Below, one piece after another: positions 33,126-46,225 of a stretch of DNA of 64,000 nt (positions within the stretch are counted from its first letter, which is position 1; each line of letters begins with the position of its first letter). The DNA comes from Enoplolaimus lenunculus (Eukaryota > Nematoda > Enoplea > Enoplida > Thoracostomopsidae). A program made the position numbers and the translations under genes. The DNA lies in NCBI GenBank assembly GCA_030248215.1, contig JASANG010001799.1:1-64000 (forward strand). The letters run 5' to 3'. The notes beneath the pieces were generated by a model. That model had not been told where the DNA came from. It was given only the letters and a program-made list of their open reading frames with translations, and searched no databases.

Positions 33126-34146
33126 ATTTCGACAAAATCTATTGTCGTATTAGCACTACTGTAGAAAGCCTTGGGTTTTTGTGGTGAGCAACAAATTGCA
33201 TACGATCCAAGTCATAAGAAGGAAAATTCACCTTCTGCGGTTTTGTATGCCTTTATTTCAAATATGTGTAGGACTTATCCCTCAACAAGCAGCAAAGATC
33301 ATATAAAATTCGAACCAGCGAATAAGTGAGCTTTAAAATTTATGGCATATCCCTCGTTTAATTGGACCCACTTGTATGTAGAGTGCGATATGTGCAGCGG
33401 CTTTTGTGCACTCGTCTGACAGTCTATTACCAAATGCCAATAGATAGCTGATATTCGAGAGTTCGGTTAAAAATGCAAATCTCAAAATTAATAACAAATC
33501 GCTAGAAATCGCTTGAATGCAAGAACTACAGAGACGTAATGAAGTAAAATTCTATGGCTAACTTTCAACAATCTAATAACCTTGGACTAAATATCTCAAA
33601 CAAGAGCCCAAAATTCTTTTCACCCTCAAACACTTGTTCAACCAACGTTTTATCCTTTGGTGGGCTGGCCTGCCAAGTAGCAGCCAACGTCTTTAATCTA
33701 TGCCTCAAGCAGTTACCAACGCAAAACGTTGAAATTGCGGGGGGGGGGTGTGCAAAAACGACTAAAATATTTGCTGTTTTACCGCAGAGATTGTAAATTA
33801 ACGGTTATTCAATGTAGGGCAATACCTCAAACTAGAAAGAAAAGTTTAGATTTTCAGTTCGACCCCTTAGACGCTCCGTTTGAAGTAATGCTTTATGCCT
33901 CAAGCTGTATCTCGGAAATAAATTATGTTTATAGGAAAAATTATTAACTTTAGCCAATTTCGCAGTAAAGTGACATGTTCTAGTTATAATAACTAACGAG
34001 AAATGTAACAAATGTATTGCCTGCTTTAAGATAAGTAATGTAATTGTGGCATGCAACTTAAACATAATTCTAAATAAAATCTTTACTGAACGTTTCTGAT
34101 AATGTATTTTTGATTGTTTTTTTAGTTTTTTTGCTGTCAGCCCAGC

Positions 34147-34434
34147 ATGTTAAAAAGGCCATACTGTGTCTTCGGAGCTCAATCATTGCAAAGGGAACAT
34201 AAAACTTTTCGATGGGGGTCGAAACATTTTAGAGAGTTAACACTTTGTAATGATAACTTTTCTGAGAGATATTTTTGGCTGAGCACCAAATCATCTTTTC
34301 GCCCATACCACGTGAGCGAGGAAGTTGAACGTAAAAAATTTAAAACCATTCGACTCAAGCGTAGCAAGCTGCGTATAATGATACAGAAGTATTTCACAAT
34401 ACAACAGTGTTCCACTCGAACGAAAGCTTTGTAA
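34147..34434 (+). CDS. Hypothetical 95-codon ORF
   Basis: An ATG ORF just after a strong acceptor-like tract (TTTTTTTGCTGTCAG). Its second half is basic (ERKKFKTIRLKRSKLRIM). No recognised domain or donor; it may be chance. Confidence 0.12.
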   Translation: MLKRPYCVFGAQSLQREHKTFRWGSKHFRELTLCNDNFSERYFWLSTKSSFRPYHVSEEVERKKFKTIRLKRSKLRIMIQKYFTIQQCSTRTKAL

Positions 34435-34690
34435 CGTTCTATGTGGTAACGGGGCGTTTTAAAATGCCGGGGGCTGTTCCATGGCGACATTTTAAAATTC
34501 TCGACGGGGGAACAAAATATAAGGGGGCAGCAAAAAATTTGTCAGGAGCCTCGCAATAATATATAATAGTTAAAAAAGAGCTCGCATGCGAAACGAGCAA
34601 CGGACCAGCGCAACTTTAGCACTAACTTTTAACACAAAGTTTTGGCTTTGATCATTGTATTTGGAATCGAATCGAATTAAAACACACCAA

Positions 34691-35059
34691 TGGCGGATCC
34701 ACGGGGGGGGGCCACCAAGGCCGTGCCCCCCAACAGCATCTCGACAAAAATTATATAGTGTCAATTGCTGTTGTACGCTGTTTATTTCTCTGTTTTATAC
34801 ACGATAGTATAAGCACGCTTTAAAGTTTCTTGGCCCTGGAGTCATTTATGCGCTACAATTAGGGATAATAGACATTTATAGACTCGAAACAAGGGTTTAA
34901 GGACTCTACCCGCTTACGGATTCTTATTAGGGATACGGACTCCTATTAATTGGGACTCAAAATGGGGACCCCCTTCTTATTTGGGTCACTACAGTATGGG
35001 TCAAAAATAAGTTTATTACCTGTGAAATTTTGCCCCCCTTTTGAGATCTTGGATCCGCC
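34691..35059. mobile_element. Family F-like element carrying a nested family C MITE
   Basis: Ends GGCGGATCCACGG and TTGGATCCGCCAC are inverted. Inside, 34811-34996 is the right part of a family C MITE ending GGGTCACTACAGTA, so the C element landed in the F element. Confidence 0.55.
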
Positions 35060-35872
35060 ACTAAAACACACCATCACCACGTCATCGTTCATGGCAGTCT
35101 TTACCGATGCTTCAGTTGCCAAAACCATCAACTTTCTATTACCTGTTACCGTCTCTGGTCATTGGTTGAATTACTTAAAACAGAACTCTTTCTTAGCCTC
35201 TAACAATTGAAGACCACTTTATAATAATCGATACTTAGTTTTGAACGCTGCGTTTTCTACGCTTCAACATTTAGTTCTACGGCGTTTTGGCAACGAGTTA
35301 TTAATTATAATACGCTATTAACGACACGGTTCAAGCTGTTCGAGCGTACCCAGAAACCGCCAATGAGTGCCTCCGTCTCAGTCCAAATGTTTTGTAAGGA
35401 AAAAGTGATGTTTTATTCAAATAGTCGCAAACGATTTGCCAATTGGATTTTTTAAAAGCCAATATTTTGGTCGTTTTTAGGTGCCACTCCCTCACAGTTA
35501 AAATTATAACAATCCAACTGACAAGTTGCTTGGCAGGCCATGAGTAACGATTTGGTGCTTCGAACAGCACAGTATTTTGAGCTACGTCAAAAATTTTAGG
35601 CGTTGACAAAACATTTGCCAAAGAAAGGATTTTTGAACTTAACAATATATTATGATGAAATAAATCTCAGTCCCCTCTACGAAAAACCAATAATACGGTT
35701 ATTCTGTTAAAACGGGTGGGGCTTACACCAGCGATTAATAAGTAGTTTTGATTGGATTAAGAATTGCACTAAATTTAGCTGACATAGACATCTTTAAATA
35801 TGAAAATAATCTAAGGTTTAGGATGTCACAAAAGGCGCAGCGTTACTGCCAACCCCTCTCCCTTGAATAGGC

Positions 35873-36037
35873 GGGCCCGTAGCGAAAGGCGGCCCACGAA
35901 GGTCTCAGCCCCCTTGTGAAAAAGTTCCCCCTCCCACAAGAAAATGTTCAACGTAGCTTGTAAATCATTGAAAACCCTTAAATGCCCCTCCTGAAAATTT
36001 TTTACACCCTCTAGCAAGGTGAGCTAGCTACGAGCCT
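35873..36037 (+). mobile_element. MITE-like element, family B
   Basis: From GGCCCGTAGCGAAAGGCGGC to GTGAGCTAGCTACGAGCC with the usual AAAATGTTCAACGTAGCTTG body. Confidence 0.8.
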
Positions 36038-36523
36038 GTGAATAGGCCGGGCTTATAGCTGTAGTGTAAGCATAAGCTTGGAGCATGTGGTGTTGAATTT
36101 GACAACGCTAAGGCATGCAAATTGCCGCAGTTTTAGCTTCCAGGTCGCTTATCGGTTTTTGCAAAAATATATGCGAGATACATACACAAACATATACATA
36201 CATACGCACACATATCTATGTATATATTCGTCTGCGTTCGATAGATTAATGCTCACAAGCATGCTATAATCCAGTCGAATTATAAAATTGCAGGAAACGG
36301 ATGCCGGACAATTGTTTGGACTGCCACGCCGCTTATGCTACCTCGATCCGGACGGGACCTCTACGCTGACCTACAGCTATACTGTAGAATGACAGTAACC
36401 TATAAGCCTGGCTGGATGACCGCCAGTTTTTCTGTTTTCATGAAGCTCTCATGTAATGTTTTAAACATTAATCGCTAAGCCTTAGTTGACTGGTACACTA
36501 TCGTCCTATTTGTCTTTGCCCTA

Positions 36524-36690
36524 CAGAGGCAATCCCATTGGCTGATGAAAGCATGACTGCCAACGTTCAACTAAACCATAGCATATGGCGTCATTATATT
36601 AAACAGGATGTTAATTTTCAAACTACATCTCATGTTTATGTTCCGCTTGTATTTGTCTTTCTTTCTCTCTTGTCGACAGTTGAAAAATAA
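36524..36690 (+). CDS. Candidate terminal exon with hydrophobic C terminus
   Basis: After a strong pyrimidine-rich acceptor (TTTGTCTTTGCCCTACAG) one frame reads AIPLADESMTANVQLNHSIW ... then VYVPLVFVFLSLLSTVEK and TAA. AATAAA follows about 11 bases later. This looks like a last exon with a membrane or GPI-type tail. An upstream exon-like piece begins at 36294 after a TTGCAG acceptor, but the joining phase is ambiguous. Confidence 0.3.
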
Positions 36691-37650
36691 TTAAAGTAAA
36701 TAAAATGGAATTTAACTCGAAAATAAGTAACAATAAAAGATGACAGTCTTTTATTGATGAATGACAATATTAAATTTAGTTGACATCTCACTAGTGAACG
36801 GATTATCCGAGCTGGTTTACGCAGTGTCGTCAGCGTGGCTGCAGTTTGAAAGCAGCGATAGGCTTGGTAGTAAACGTACAAAATAAATGTTTCATGCTGA
36901 CGGTGCTTTTTTGTACATTTCCCCACATTTTAAGTCACGGCTTAGGCTTAATTGACTTGAAGTTTAGGCTAAGGCAAACGATTAGATCATGTATATTTTG
37001 TTCCTGTCGTGCTGGAAAGTTCTAATGAATGAACAGGAGTGTAAAACGAAAACACGAACTATACATAGTCCAAATGGTAGGATTCAGTCTAGGCCACTGA
37101 AGTTATGTCACAGAGGACCACGTCGAACTAAACTTATCTCTTCACATTCGTAATGTCACGAAGATCGACTCAAGGGTCAACGGAATTTTATGAAGTATGA
37201 CATTAATTCATTCTAGTAATTTGTCAAATACTTAATAAATTTTAAACCGGAACTACACATATTATAAATACGAGAACATATATAGGTATATACATATTGC
37301 TAAATTATGGTCGTCACGTTATTTACGATAATCGCTTCTAAGCTGCGACATCCGCATGGAATTTGTAGTACAATTATTTAAAATAGTAACCTCAAATTCT
37401 TGCTCTGTTCAGTTTAGGGGCGTTAGAGGATAAAGAGAAATCTTATGACTGTCGCGTGCCCCCGCCCCACCAGTCTACGACCTGAACCAGGGCTGGAACC
37501 GGCAGTTTTTAGGGCCCGGGCCCGGCCCGGTCACATCACCCTCGGCAGGGACCGGTCCTGGGCTCGGGCCTGCAAATTTCTTATTTTTTGCAGCATAAAA
37601 CAAAACAGCAAACTCGACGTGTACCAAACCCCCGAAATTATTCGCCAGGT

Positions 37651-37752
37651 TAAGGGTGGTGCTATACTTGTCGCGCAGCGCCGTTCGTCGTCATCCGTAC
37701 TCGTGTGGCGCTGCCCCACATCGGACGACATCAAAAATATAGCACCACCTTA
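37651..37752. mobile_element. Short CpG-rich foldback, family E
   Basis: TAAGGGTGGTGCTATA at one end and TATAGCACCACCTTA at the other, with GCCGTTCGTCGTCATCCG between. Confidence 0.75.
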
Positions 37753-40013
37753 CTTGATACACCACTATTAAAAATGTCTGCCTAGATCATCAGGATTGGT
37801 CAAAATTTTATCTAATTTTAACGAGGGGTGTGCTTAATTTTGTTTGAATCCGTTTAAAGTGATGCTACTTGATAGAACGCAGGACTTCCACACAGACAAC
37901 TCAAAACCAGGCGCGCCACCAAAATAGCTTTAATTGATCTATTGGAATGCAGACACGAATGATAGCTTCTATTGCAAAAGGTAGATTTCTAGCAGCAACG
38001 TGTTCAATTACATACGTGTCTATGCTGTCAGACAAGGTGTTAATATACATGATGAAATTCAGAAATGCTAATTTTAGTCGCATTTACTGCAGTCTTGAAT
38101 AAATTTCTGTTCCTGAACAGTCGACTTGCAAACGGTGAAACTCCGGCGGCAAACTGGCACAGCTATTTAAGGAAATGCGAAACTACTATAGCCGTCATGA
38201 ATGGCGTAATTTATGCAAATCAAGACTCAGGCCTATAAACAGAAATACTGCTAACACGGCGCAACTCTGGCTAAATTAATTTTCGGCCCCCGACTTTAAA
38301 ATTAAAAGTTGGAAAAATAAATTTTAATCACAAAATATTATTTTTTCAAATATGGACGCCGTAAAAAATTTGGCTCCACTGTCTGACGTCATGTTTGCTA
38401 TGGGTTCATTCTTGTTATAAATCGTGGGTAGTGTTGTACACCGGCCAGAAGCCGGCCGGCCGGCCAGTCATTTGCTTATCACAGGAAAACCTAAAAACAT
38501 TGTGACATCATCAATTTAATATTTTAAATCTTATTTAGCTTTCGATTCTAAAACTCCGGCACCGCAAAAAACAGCAAATATTAGTCCTTACAACGGAACT
38601 GACAAAATTCTATTGAATAACTCAATTAATAGTTTTTTTTTTCAAAATTTTTCTACAGAAAGAAACTTGGATTGAGAGCCTCGGTAATTAAACTCAACGT
38701 TCGGTGCGATATGTACCTCTAAATCTCGGTTCACGGCACCATTTCAAATATTCACTGGTTTTAAAGGCATGAAAAGGCAAAACTATCTGGTTATAAATTA
38801 ATAAGCGTCACAACTGAATCCTCGTTATACTGCTTTAAGGTCGAATTGTTCTAATTCAGTCAGGTGTTAATAGTTAAATCTAGTAAATTTTAGAAATAAA
38901 AGCCATCGGTACAGAAATTAGCCCTTTGAAGTTGGTTACTGAACCGAAAATGCTAACGCTTACATATTTGAGCTGTAAATCTGCTATTAAGCGATGCATA
39001 AATTCAATCTTGTGCAAATTTAATTGATTCTTTTAAATTTAAAAGAATCAGCGGCGTTGCAATTGAAAACCCATCGAGGAGCAGATGCGGATCTCGGGCT
39101 TTGAACTCTGGTCCTATTGAAATTTACCTAGCCAACCAAGCTAAACGACTAAAATGGCAAATTAGTATTGTTAAAAAACAATCGTTAATTTTAGCTATAA
39201 GGAACACACAGCCTACTGCAGTAAATTCGAATAACAGGGTGGTTAAACTGATATTTATTTCGTTTCTCCAGCGTGTGGATACCCCTTGCTATTAGGTTAC
39301 GGACTGTTATGTATTTTTCAACCCTCCTCCTGGTATTTGGTTACATCCAATTCGCTTATGTCAGCTATTCTCTATGATTAAATTTCGATACTTTGCAATA
39401 TGACTTGAGTATGCTGCTACGCATGAATCAATCAAATTCATTGGTATTAGAAAAATTCACGCAATCTATTGTTAGAACAGTTAACGGTTATGGAGTTCAG
39501 TAACTTTGTACTTTATCTATTTATGGAGTCTAAAGTACGGATGTGCACAGCATTTACTCGGACAGAACAAAGATTCCCAGACTATTAATATTGCATCCCA
39601 ACTACGGGTCGCTAATGTACTAGAAGTCTTCTAGTGTCCTAATGTCGCAGTTTAACTCAGTTTCATTATGTCCCAGTATGCCAGAAGTTTGGACCTCTAC
39701 ATTAGCCGTTTCAGTATTAAAAAATGATTAATTTTTTAGACTAAATCGCAAATTCACAATTTGGATTTATTCGAATTTGTGCGTTTAAAATATATTTATT
39801 GCGAAAACGTTTCGCCGATGGGTCTGGGGAAGGGAAGTATTTTTTCGACGTTGATCATCAACACTGGAACAAACATTTCGGCTACAAAAATAGAACAAAA
39901 ACAACTATTTCAGGTCTGACCGTATTCAAGTTATAAATATAGTTTTTTCGCGTTTCACAATATAAGCACTGTTTACGATTTAAACTTGTGAGAAATAGGG
40001 CGGCGTGTGATAG

Positions 40014-40319
40014 TAAGAGTGCATGATACAAGAGTATGCAACTGTTGGAGTTCCTCAAGGTACAAAATGTACCTGGCACGCATTGCGTTTTTGACCTACC
40101 CCCTTTTTAGAGGGGGGTACAACCTGTGCGAACCGTGGCACTTTGTGTATTTGGCATAAAAAATGCTACGTTTATAGTTTAATTTATGGCTTTTTTCCAC
40201 GTAACATCGTCACTCCCTCTCGAAATAAGAGGGATCGGCCAAAAACGCAACGCCCAGTGGTACATTTTGTACCGTGCGAAACCGCAAGAGTTGCACACTC
40301 TTGGATTATGCACTCTTGG
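40014..40319. mobile_element. MITE-like hairpin element, family A
   Basis: AAGAGTGCATGATACAAGAG ... GCAACTG at the left and GAGTTGCACACTCTTGGA ... CACTCTTGG at the right; inner arm GGTACAAAATGTACC. A full but diverged copy. Confidence 0.8.
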
Positions 40320-40514
40320 TTGATGGTATAAATTGAAATTTGAATCCCCAAAGAAAGGTCGTACTACAGTATAGTTTCGGAGGTATATATACAAAGGCAG
40401 AAGATTTTGGCATGCAAAAATTGTGTCAGCTAAACACATTTTGTCGTGCAAGATTATTCTTACATGTATATGTCAGCGCGGCACTAAACTTAGGTTTTGG
40501 TTTAACAATTTCAG

Positions 40515-40913
40515 AAACTTTAAAAAACTCAAAGGTCGTAAATGGGACCTAAACAGGCATCCTAAACTGAGGCCATACCTTCAGAGAGAGGTACTTGTTT
40601 ATTCCAACGATTGATTTAATGGAAATTTTTTGGAGGGGAGATGTTTCAAACGTTGTCCTGATTTAGGTTAGAAAATTTGTGTCGTGTTTCAAAATGTATT
40701 TTTAACTTTGATGTTAAATGATTTTCAGCCTAATACCGGCACCAGTACTGTAACTGTCGATATACCAGAGCCGGCAGCGCAGCACATTGATTTTGTATGT
40801 AGTGTTTTCCCTATCTTTCTTACAAAAATTGTATAAGTTTCGAATTTGATTAAAAAGTGAAATATTATTTAAAATGTTATTTTAAGGACACCGGATCTGT
40901 AGATCCAGCTTAA
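40515..40913 (+). CDS. C-terminal exons of an unidentified gene (three exons)
   Basis: Exons 40515-40590, 40729-40794 and 40887-40913 have acceptors TTTCAG, TTTTCAG, TTTTAAG and donors GTACTT and GTATGT, and join in phase. Together they encode NFKKLKGRKWDLNRHPKLRP, then PNTGTSTVTVDIPEPAAQHI, then DTGSVDPA and TAA. A basic segment followed by a short acidic, serine/threonine-rich end resembles the cytoplasmic tail of a receptor or transporter, but that is inference. Two incoming bases are needed from a missing upstream exon. Confidence 0.4.
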
Positions 40914-42509
40914 AAAGGGTACTCAATTGTGAATTGAAAAAGAGACGCAAAATCCTAACTCTTTTAAGCATAAATGTCAACCGCTTTTGCTTGATGCCAG
41001 TGAACAGATCTGTTTAGTCAAAGGCCCATTATTCTCGATTTTATATAGCAACAATCATCAGTTTAGTGACAGGTTTTCAAACTCACTGACTATTGCAGCT
41101 GTTTAACTCAAAATTGGTACACCAGTACAGAAAATTGTGATTTTGACCTTCAGCATTCACTAGTACGAAAGTTAGAAGACATATCACCTACTGGGGATAG
41201 GTGCTGCGTGCATTTACGGATACGCGCCAAGGTGTGGATCGATCAATCACTTATTGCTTTTAATATGTACGAATGGCCTAAGAAATTGTTCATTTAAAGC
41301 TACATTGGCAAACACGTCATACAATGATTCAATGACGTAGTATTTCATGTAGGAGAATTGCTTAAATGGTAGGGGCACCGCGGTCTCACGGCTCTCCTTT
41401 TGGTACAAGACTACCTTTCAACCAGATCCTCATGGAATTAGAAATTGTTTTTTCGATCAAACCACAGGAAACCAAAAATAGCCCGAAAAGTCAGTTGAAT
41501 AAACATTCGTCAATTTGCTTGTTTACTTCAAAAATCACAGGTTCTGAAAAACGGAGAACGGCGGCTATGAGCTCTTGTGTTCTCACAAACGGTTTCTAAA
41601 ATATAACTGAGATTGATGTTCTTGACGCGAGCCGGTGTGGTTCCCGGCATACTTTCTAAAAACTCTAAAAGCTTCTGTTAGTTTGCGAACAGGTTTCGAA
41701 CAAGGCAAACACAGCAAACGCAAAAATGACAGTAAACTATCGTTTCTTTCAAGATCTGAAAAGTGTAGCCTATAAAGCATTTCATAAGTGCAAACCTGGG
41801 CCCGAATTCTCCAATGTGTGTAACACATATCACCAGTTGGTGATACGTTATGTAACATTCGAACCAGTGAATGCTGAGGCCCAACGTTTTGCACATTTTT
41901 ACTCTTGTACCATTTTGTAGTTCAGCAACTGCAATAGTTAGCGACGTTTTTAACCTATTACTAACTGATGATAGTCGCTGTACACTTTGACAGTATGTGC
42001 CCTAAACTTAAGCATCAATGTCAGTAGGTAAGGATCTTAATTCTTTAAAAACCAAGCCCAAGGTTGACCGCAAAGATTAATAGTTTATTATCTAAAATCT
42101 ACTTTTCACGCGAAAAAACACGATCCTTATTAAAATAAATGTGGGCTGCTAAATTGGTACTTTAATTCATGAGCGTAGCCAGGATTTCGTTTGGGAAGCA
42201 CACAAATACTTTAAATATATAGTGCTACTCGTACAAAAACAGTCACTACAACTACACACACAACGCGTGAGAAAATAAATTTTGGTACATATACCACCAA
42301 AGCAAAGTCGGTTCAAAACAGAAAAGCACCAAAGACTAGTTTGTGGCAATGAAACGCGCAGCAGACCATAGTTTCCATTTATTCAAAAGTGAAATTCTTC
42401 CAAAACCATTGGTGGAGGCATGGCCGTCTTGCCCCCACCCTTGACAATGCCCCTACTTTTATTTGCGTATTTAGCATGTTTTCGCCTTCACACAAAAAAT
42501 TTTCTGATA

Positions 42510-43215
42510 TTGAAGTAATTTTTTCTTAAATACAAGACATTATGTCTTAATCTAAACTCCAGATATATATGTCTTGAATGCAAGACATTAGTTTTCGAAA
42601 TTTTTCAAAAATGTGTCTGAAATTTTTAACACTTAAATGTCTTAAATGTAAATATTGTATTTCACAAACGATTAAGGCAAATATATATTAAATACAACAC
42701 AAATAATGTCGGAAACATAAGACAAATATGTTTAAAATAAGACTTGTTTTCCTGATTTTTGAGATATATGTCTTAGTAACAAATTTGCCAGAGAAGTCGC
42801 CTTCAAAGTTGGGAGCTGAGTTCAGCTAAATTCCCTAATTTTACAACCTGAGATACGTGCAAGACGTAAACATAGGTTGGGGGGAGCCTAAGCTCCACCC
42901 GAAATATCTTTGAACTTCGCTTAATTATATACTCTCTTAAGAATATTAAACGGAGCAACATTTGTATATACATAAAAATCCGGAAATAAATTCATGAATA
43001 TAAGACAACTATTTCTCGAAAGGCAAAAATCTGTTTCTTATAAATTGTAAATAGTAATTTCTTGAATATAAGACATTTGTGTTTTAACCATTTCAGACAA
43101 ATATTTCTGAGCCGTTCAAAGCTATTAATGTCTGAAATATAAGACATTAATGTCTTGAAAATATAAGAAAGTTGGAGTCTTGCAATTTCAGAACAATTTA
43201 TTTTGCGTGTACTGT
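42510..43215 (+). repeat. Dispersed repeat, family G (second copy)
   Basis: Shares with 11.4-12.0 kb the AAGACAAATATGT words, the block AAGTTGGGAGCTGAGTTC ... CCTAATTTTACAA, CGTAAACATAGGTTGGGG and CCCGAAATATCTTTGAA. Same orientation. Confidence 0.7.
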
Positions 43216-43914
43216 TCAACAAAATCGGAATTCTGTTGAACAAAGGTGTCTCTTCATTCAATATAAATCTGGCTGTTACCACTGTGTGCATTCAACAAAA
43301 CTTGAAAAAGTGGAAAAAATTGGCATATTTGATTGAATCATATTTCCACCAAAACCTTGCTGTTTTTTTCGAAACGTAATGCACTGCGGCAATCAATGGC
43401 TGCGTTGCAGAGACATAACTTTAAACTAAAATTAAATTAACAAAATTCATACAGGTTCAAAACTACATGTAGAGTCTTCGAAAAATATCAAAAATCCATC
43501 AATTATATAAACTGTATACACCTGCGTCTCAAAAGCCTCTTTAAACTATCGAATCCCATCTCTGCCTCGCTATCTCATTTCGGGGGGTGTCATATTTCAA
43601 AAATTCCTTGAACTCAGCAGCACTTATACCATTTTCAAATGAGTTAAAGAGCTTTGAAAATATAAAAGTAACAATGCTTTGAAAACAAAACATGTCTTAG
43701 AAGGAAACTGATTGAAAAACAATATGAAAACAATCGAATTGTGATTGATAAAAAAGAAAGCTACAATGGCAGAAAAATATAAATAAAGTTGAAATAAATC
43801 TGAATAGAAATTGACTATGAAATCAACCAATCAATACACGCTGGTCTATGTAGAGATGGTTCACGCATAGCCTTGTTTACAATACTAGAGCTGATCGTGG
43901 TATTAAAATTTCGC

Positions 43915-44045
43915 CACTCAATACTGAACAACCAATCACAAATAGTTTGAAGCAGTTTGTAATATTCCAGTAGTTATTTAAGCTTCCCCGAACAGAATTG
44001 TCATTAGGACGCATTTCTGTTTGGTTGTCGACATATATAAGGGTC
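43915..44045 (+). repeat. Two-copy repeat with promoter-like words (copy 2)
   Basis: GAACAACCAATCA, ATATTCCAGTAGTTATTT, CCCCGAACAG, ACATATATAAGG in the same order as the copy at 32.99 kb. Confidence 0.6.
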
Positions 44046-45419
44046 AGAATTATAAAGTACCGTAACCGAAAGGCTAAAAAATAGTGGAGCCAAAACCGGA
44101 AAACAAAAATTACTTGTTGCTGAAAAATTCATTTTTAACACTATTTTATCGCTTTCAATGCTGTAAATACACCATTTAGAATGCTGAAATCCTGTAACAA
44201 ATACAGTAGCTAGAAATGCCTGTTAAATTTTAGGTTATACCACAAATGGAAACTTTTTGCTGTAACGCCCTCAGACAATTTTAGAAAAATGCCCAATTTT
44301 TCATTAATTTTCGAATGAGAAATATTTTCAATACCGAAAATGAAGGAAAATTCCGGAGAAATAATACCGATTTATTGCATGAACCGGATGAAACCGGTTA
44401 ATGAATGAATATCTCAAGTAGTATTAGCCAATCAACATAGCATTTTCGCAATTTTTATATTTAACATTAATTTTACATATGCGATATTTTCAGTTTTCGT
44501 CTAACGGTATCATGCAAACATTAATATGCTTTAAAACTAATTAACTGTATTTCCTTATCACTGTCATCCAGCAATTTTGTGAAAAGTAAGCCTTTAACCG
44601 TTTCCACATTAAGCAAAGCCTCAGCGTTAGAACTAATAAACAAAATTATTACTAAACAGTGCCGATAGCCATTTGTGCAAAATATTTATACGAATCTTTA
44701 CTAATAAAGATCCATTTCTAGAGTCTTCAAACAGCTTCTGGTTATCTCATAGAGTTGATAACCGTTCAATAACTGAACTATAAAGATGAAAAAGCAAGTA
44801 AGGTTTACTTTTGTCCAAGACGAGTCCGAACGAAAGCGAAACATCGTACATATTCGATTAAGCTTACAATCATGATTTGACTACTTTAGATTTACGCTTT
44901 AGGCCTGAAGATCTCAAAATATTACATAATGTGTGGTTTTTGTTAAGTAAAAAATGTATAGTACTGTCTACAATGAACAGCCTCATCATAAAACAGTCAT
45001 AACGCTCGAATATTTTTTACTCGCTTCGGCGATGCTTAACGGGAAAAAGACATGTCGGAGGAAAGAGTGTAAAAGAATATCCTACTTTCCCTGTCATAAA
45101 ATTTTAAAGTATATATGAATGTATGTATTAATATGCACCTATGGATATTAATTGAAATATTTTAAATTTTGAGTCCACCCAGGACTGACTTTAAACAATA
45201 ACGTTTGTGTATATATTTTCCGGTCTATAAACCTCAATTAAACAATAGAAATATAAAAGACAGTCTGTATACATATCTATAATTATGCTCCATTAATTTC
45301 GTAATTATAATCCGAACAAGTACTTATTTGGCGTAGATGTGATAATTTGAACCAATTCTTAGGTTTAAATTGCAACGATAATAAGCAAGTAAGAACACCT
45401 GAGGCCGGAGGCAACACAA

Positions 45420-45658
45420 TGGTACATACCTTAAAGTACGGCAGACAAACGACGGAAGCTTTTATAGCCTTGGCAAAACGGCTGGTTCCCTTTGGAGAGT
45501 TTATTGAATTTAAACATTTTAAAATTAATTTCGCAATGGAAAATTTGTTAAATAATATTATCGGTTTGATGAATTCAGTTTTGTATCTAATTCTAATGGC
45601 GTGGTGGTATCACAAACATATTGAAAATTTCAGGTTACAACGAACAGCAGTTTTTTAG
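45420..45658 (+). CDS. Hypothetical small membrane-protein ORF
   Basis: 79 codons from ATG; basic first half (TLKYGRQTTEAFIALAKRLV), one hydrophobic segment (NNIIGLMNSVLYLILMAWW), then a short basic tail. AATAAA begins two bases after the TAG stop. No homologue recognised; the frame may be longer upstream. Confidence 0.2.
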
Positions 45659-45811
45659 TGAATAAATGATTTTAATTTGCTTGTATGGACAGTTTCTTCG
45701 TTGCGACTAAGGAAATTTATATCGCCCAGCTGGAAATGTGGTTCCATGCCTACTAAAACAATTACTGGTAGCGGAGTTACTTGACTTTGTTTCACGGAGG
45801 TCTCCAAGTGG

Positions 45812-46225
45812 TACTGTATTGTCCCGAATAAGAGGAAGGACCGATATTTATTTGGCCTCTCCAGAAAGTCCCTCCCTGTTACTTGATTACGGGTTACTGA
45901 TATAGGTATATCCGGTATTGCAATTAACCGTTGAATTAAACGTTTGTCATGTATCGAAAACTTGAGCGATAATGCAAGGTTATACTTAAGATTGTACTTC
46001 TAAAAGCTAAATATGCTTTAAAGTTTCCAACTCAATTTTTGGTCCTGGAGTCATTTATGCACTACACTCAGGGATAATTGAAATTATATGGACTCTAATT
46101 AGAGTTTGGGGACTCTATCCACTTTCGGAGTTAACGATACGGACTCCTATTGATTTCCTATTGATTAGAACTCAACTTGTGGACCGCCCTCTTATTACTC
46201 CCCTCTTACTCGGGTCACTGCAGTA
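45812..46225 (-). mobile_element. MITE-like element, family C
   Basis: Ends TACTGTATTGTCCCGAATAA and CTCGGGTCACTGCAGTA; 414 bp; internal CTCCTATTGATT and ACTCCAGGAC-complement words match the family. Confidence 0.85.

Noticed and set aside
32985-44045. A retrovirus-like element bounded by the two CCAAT/TATA blocks
   Set aside because: No gag or pol-like sequence lies between, and the blocks are short and diverged.
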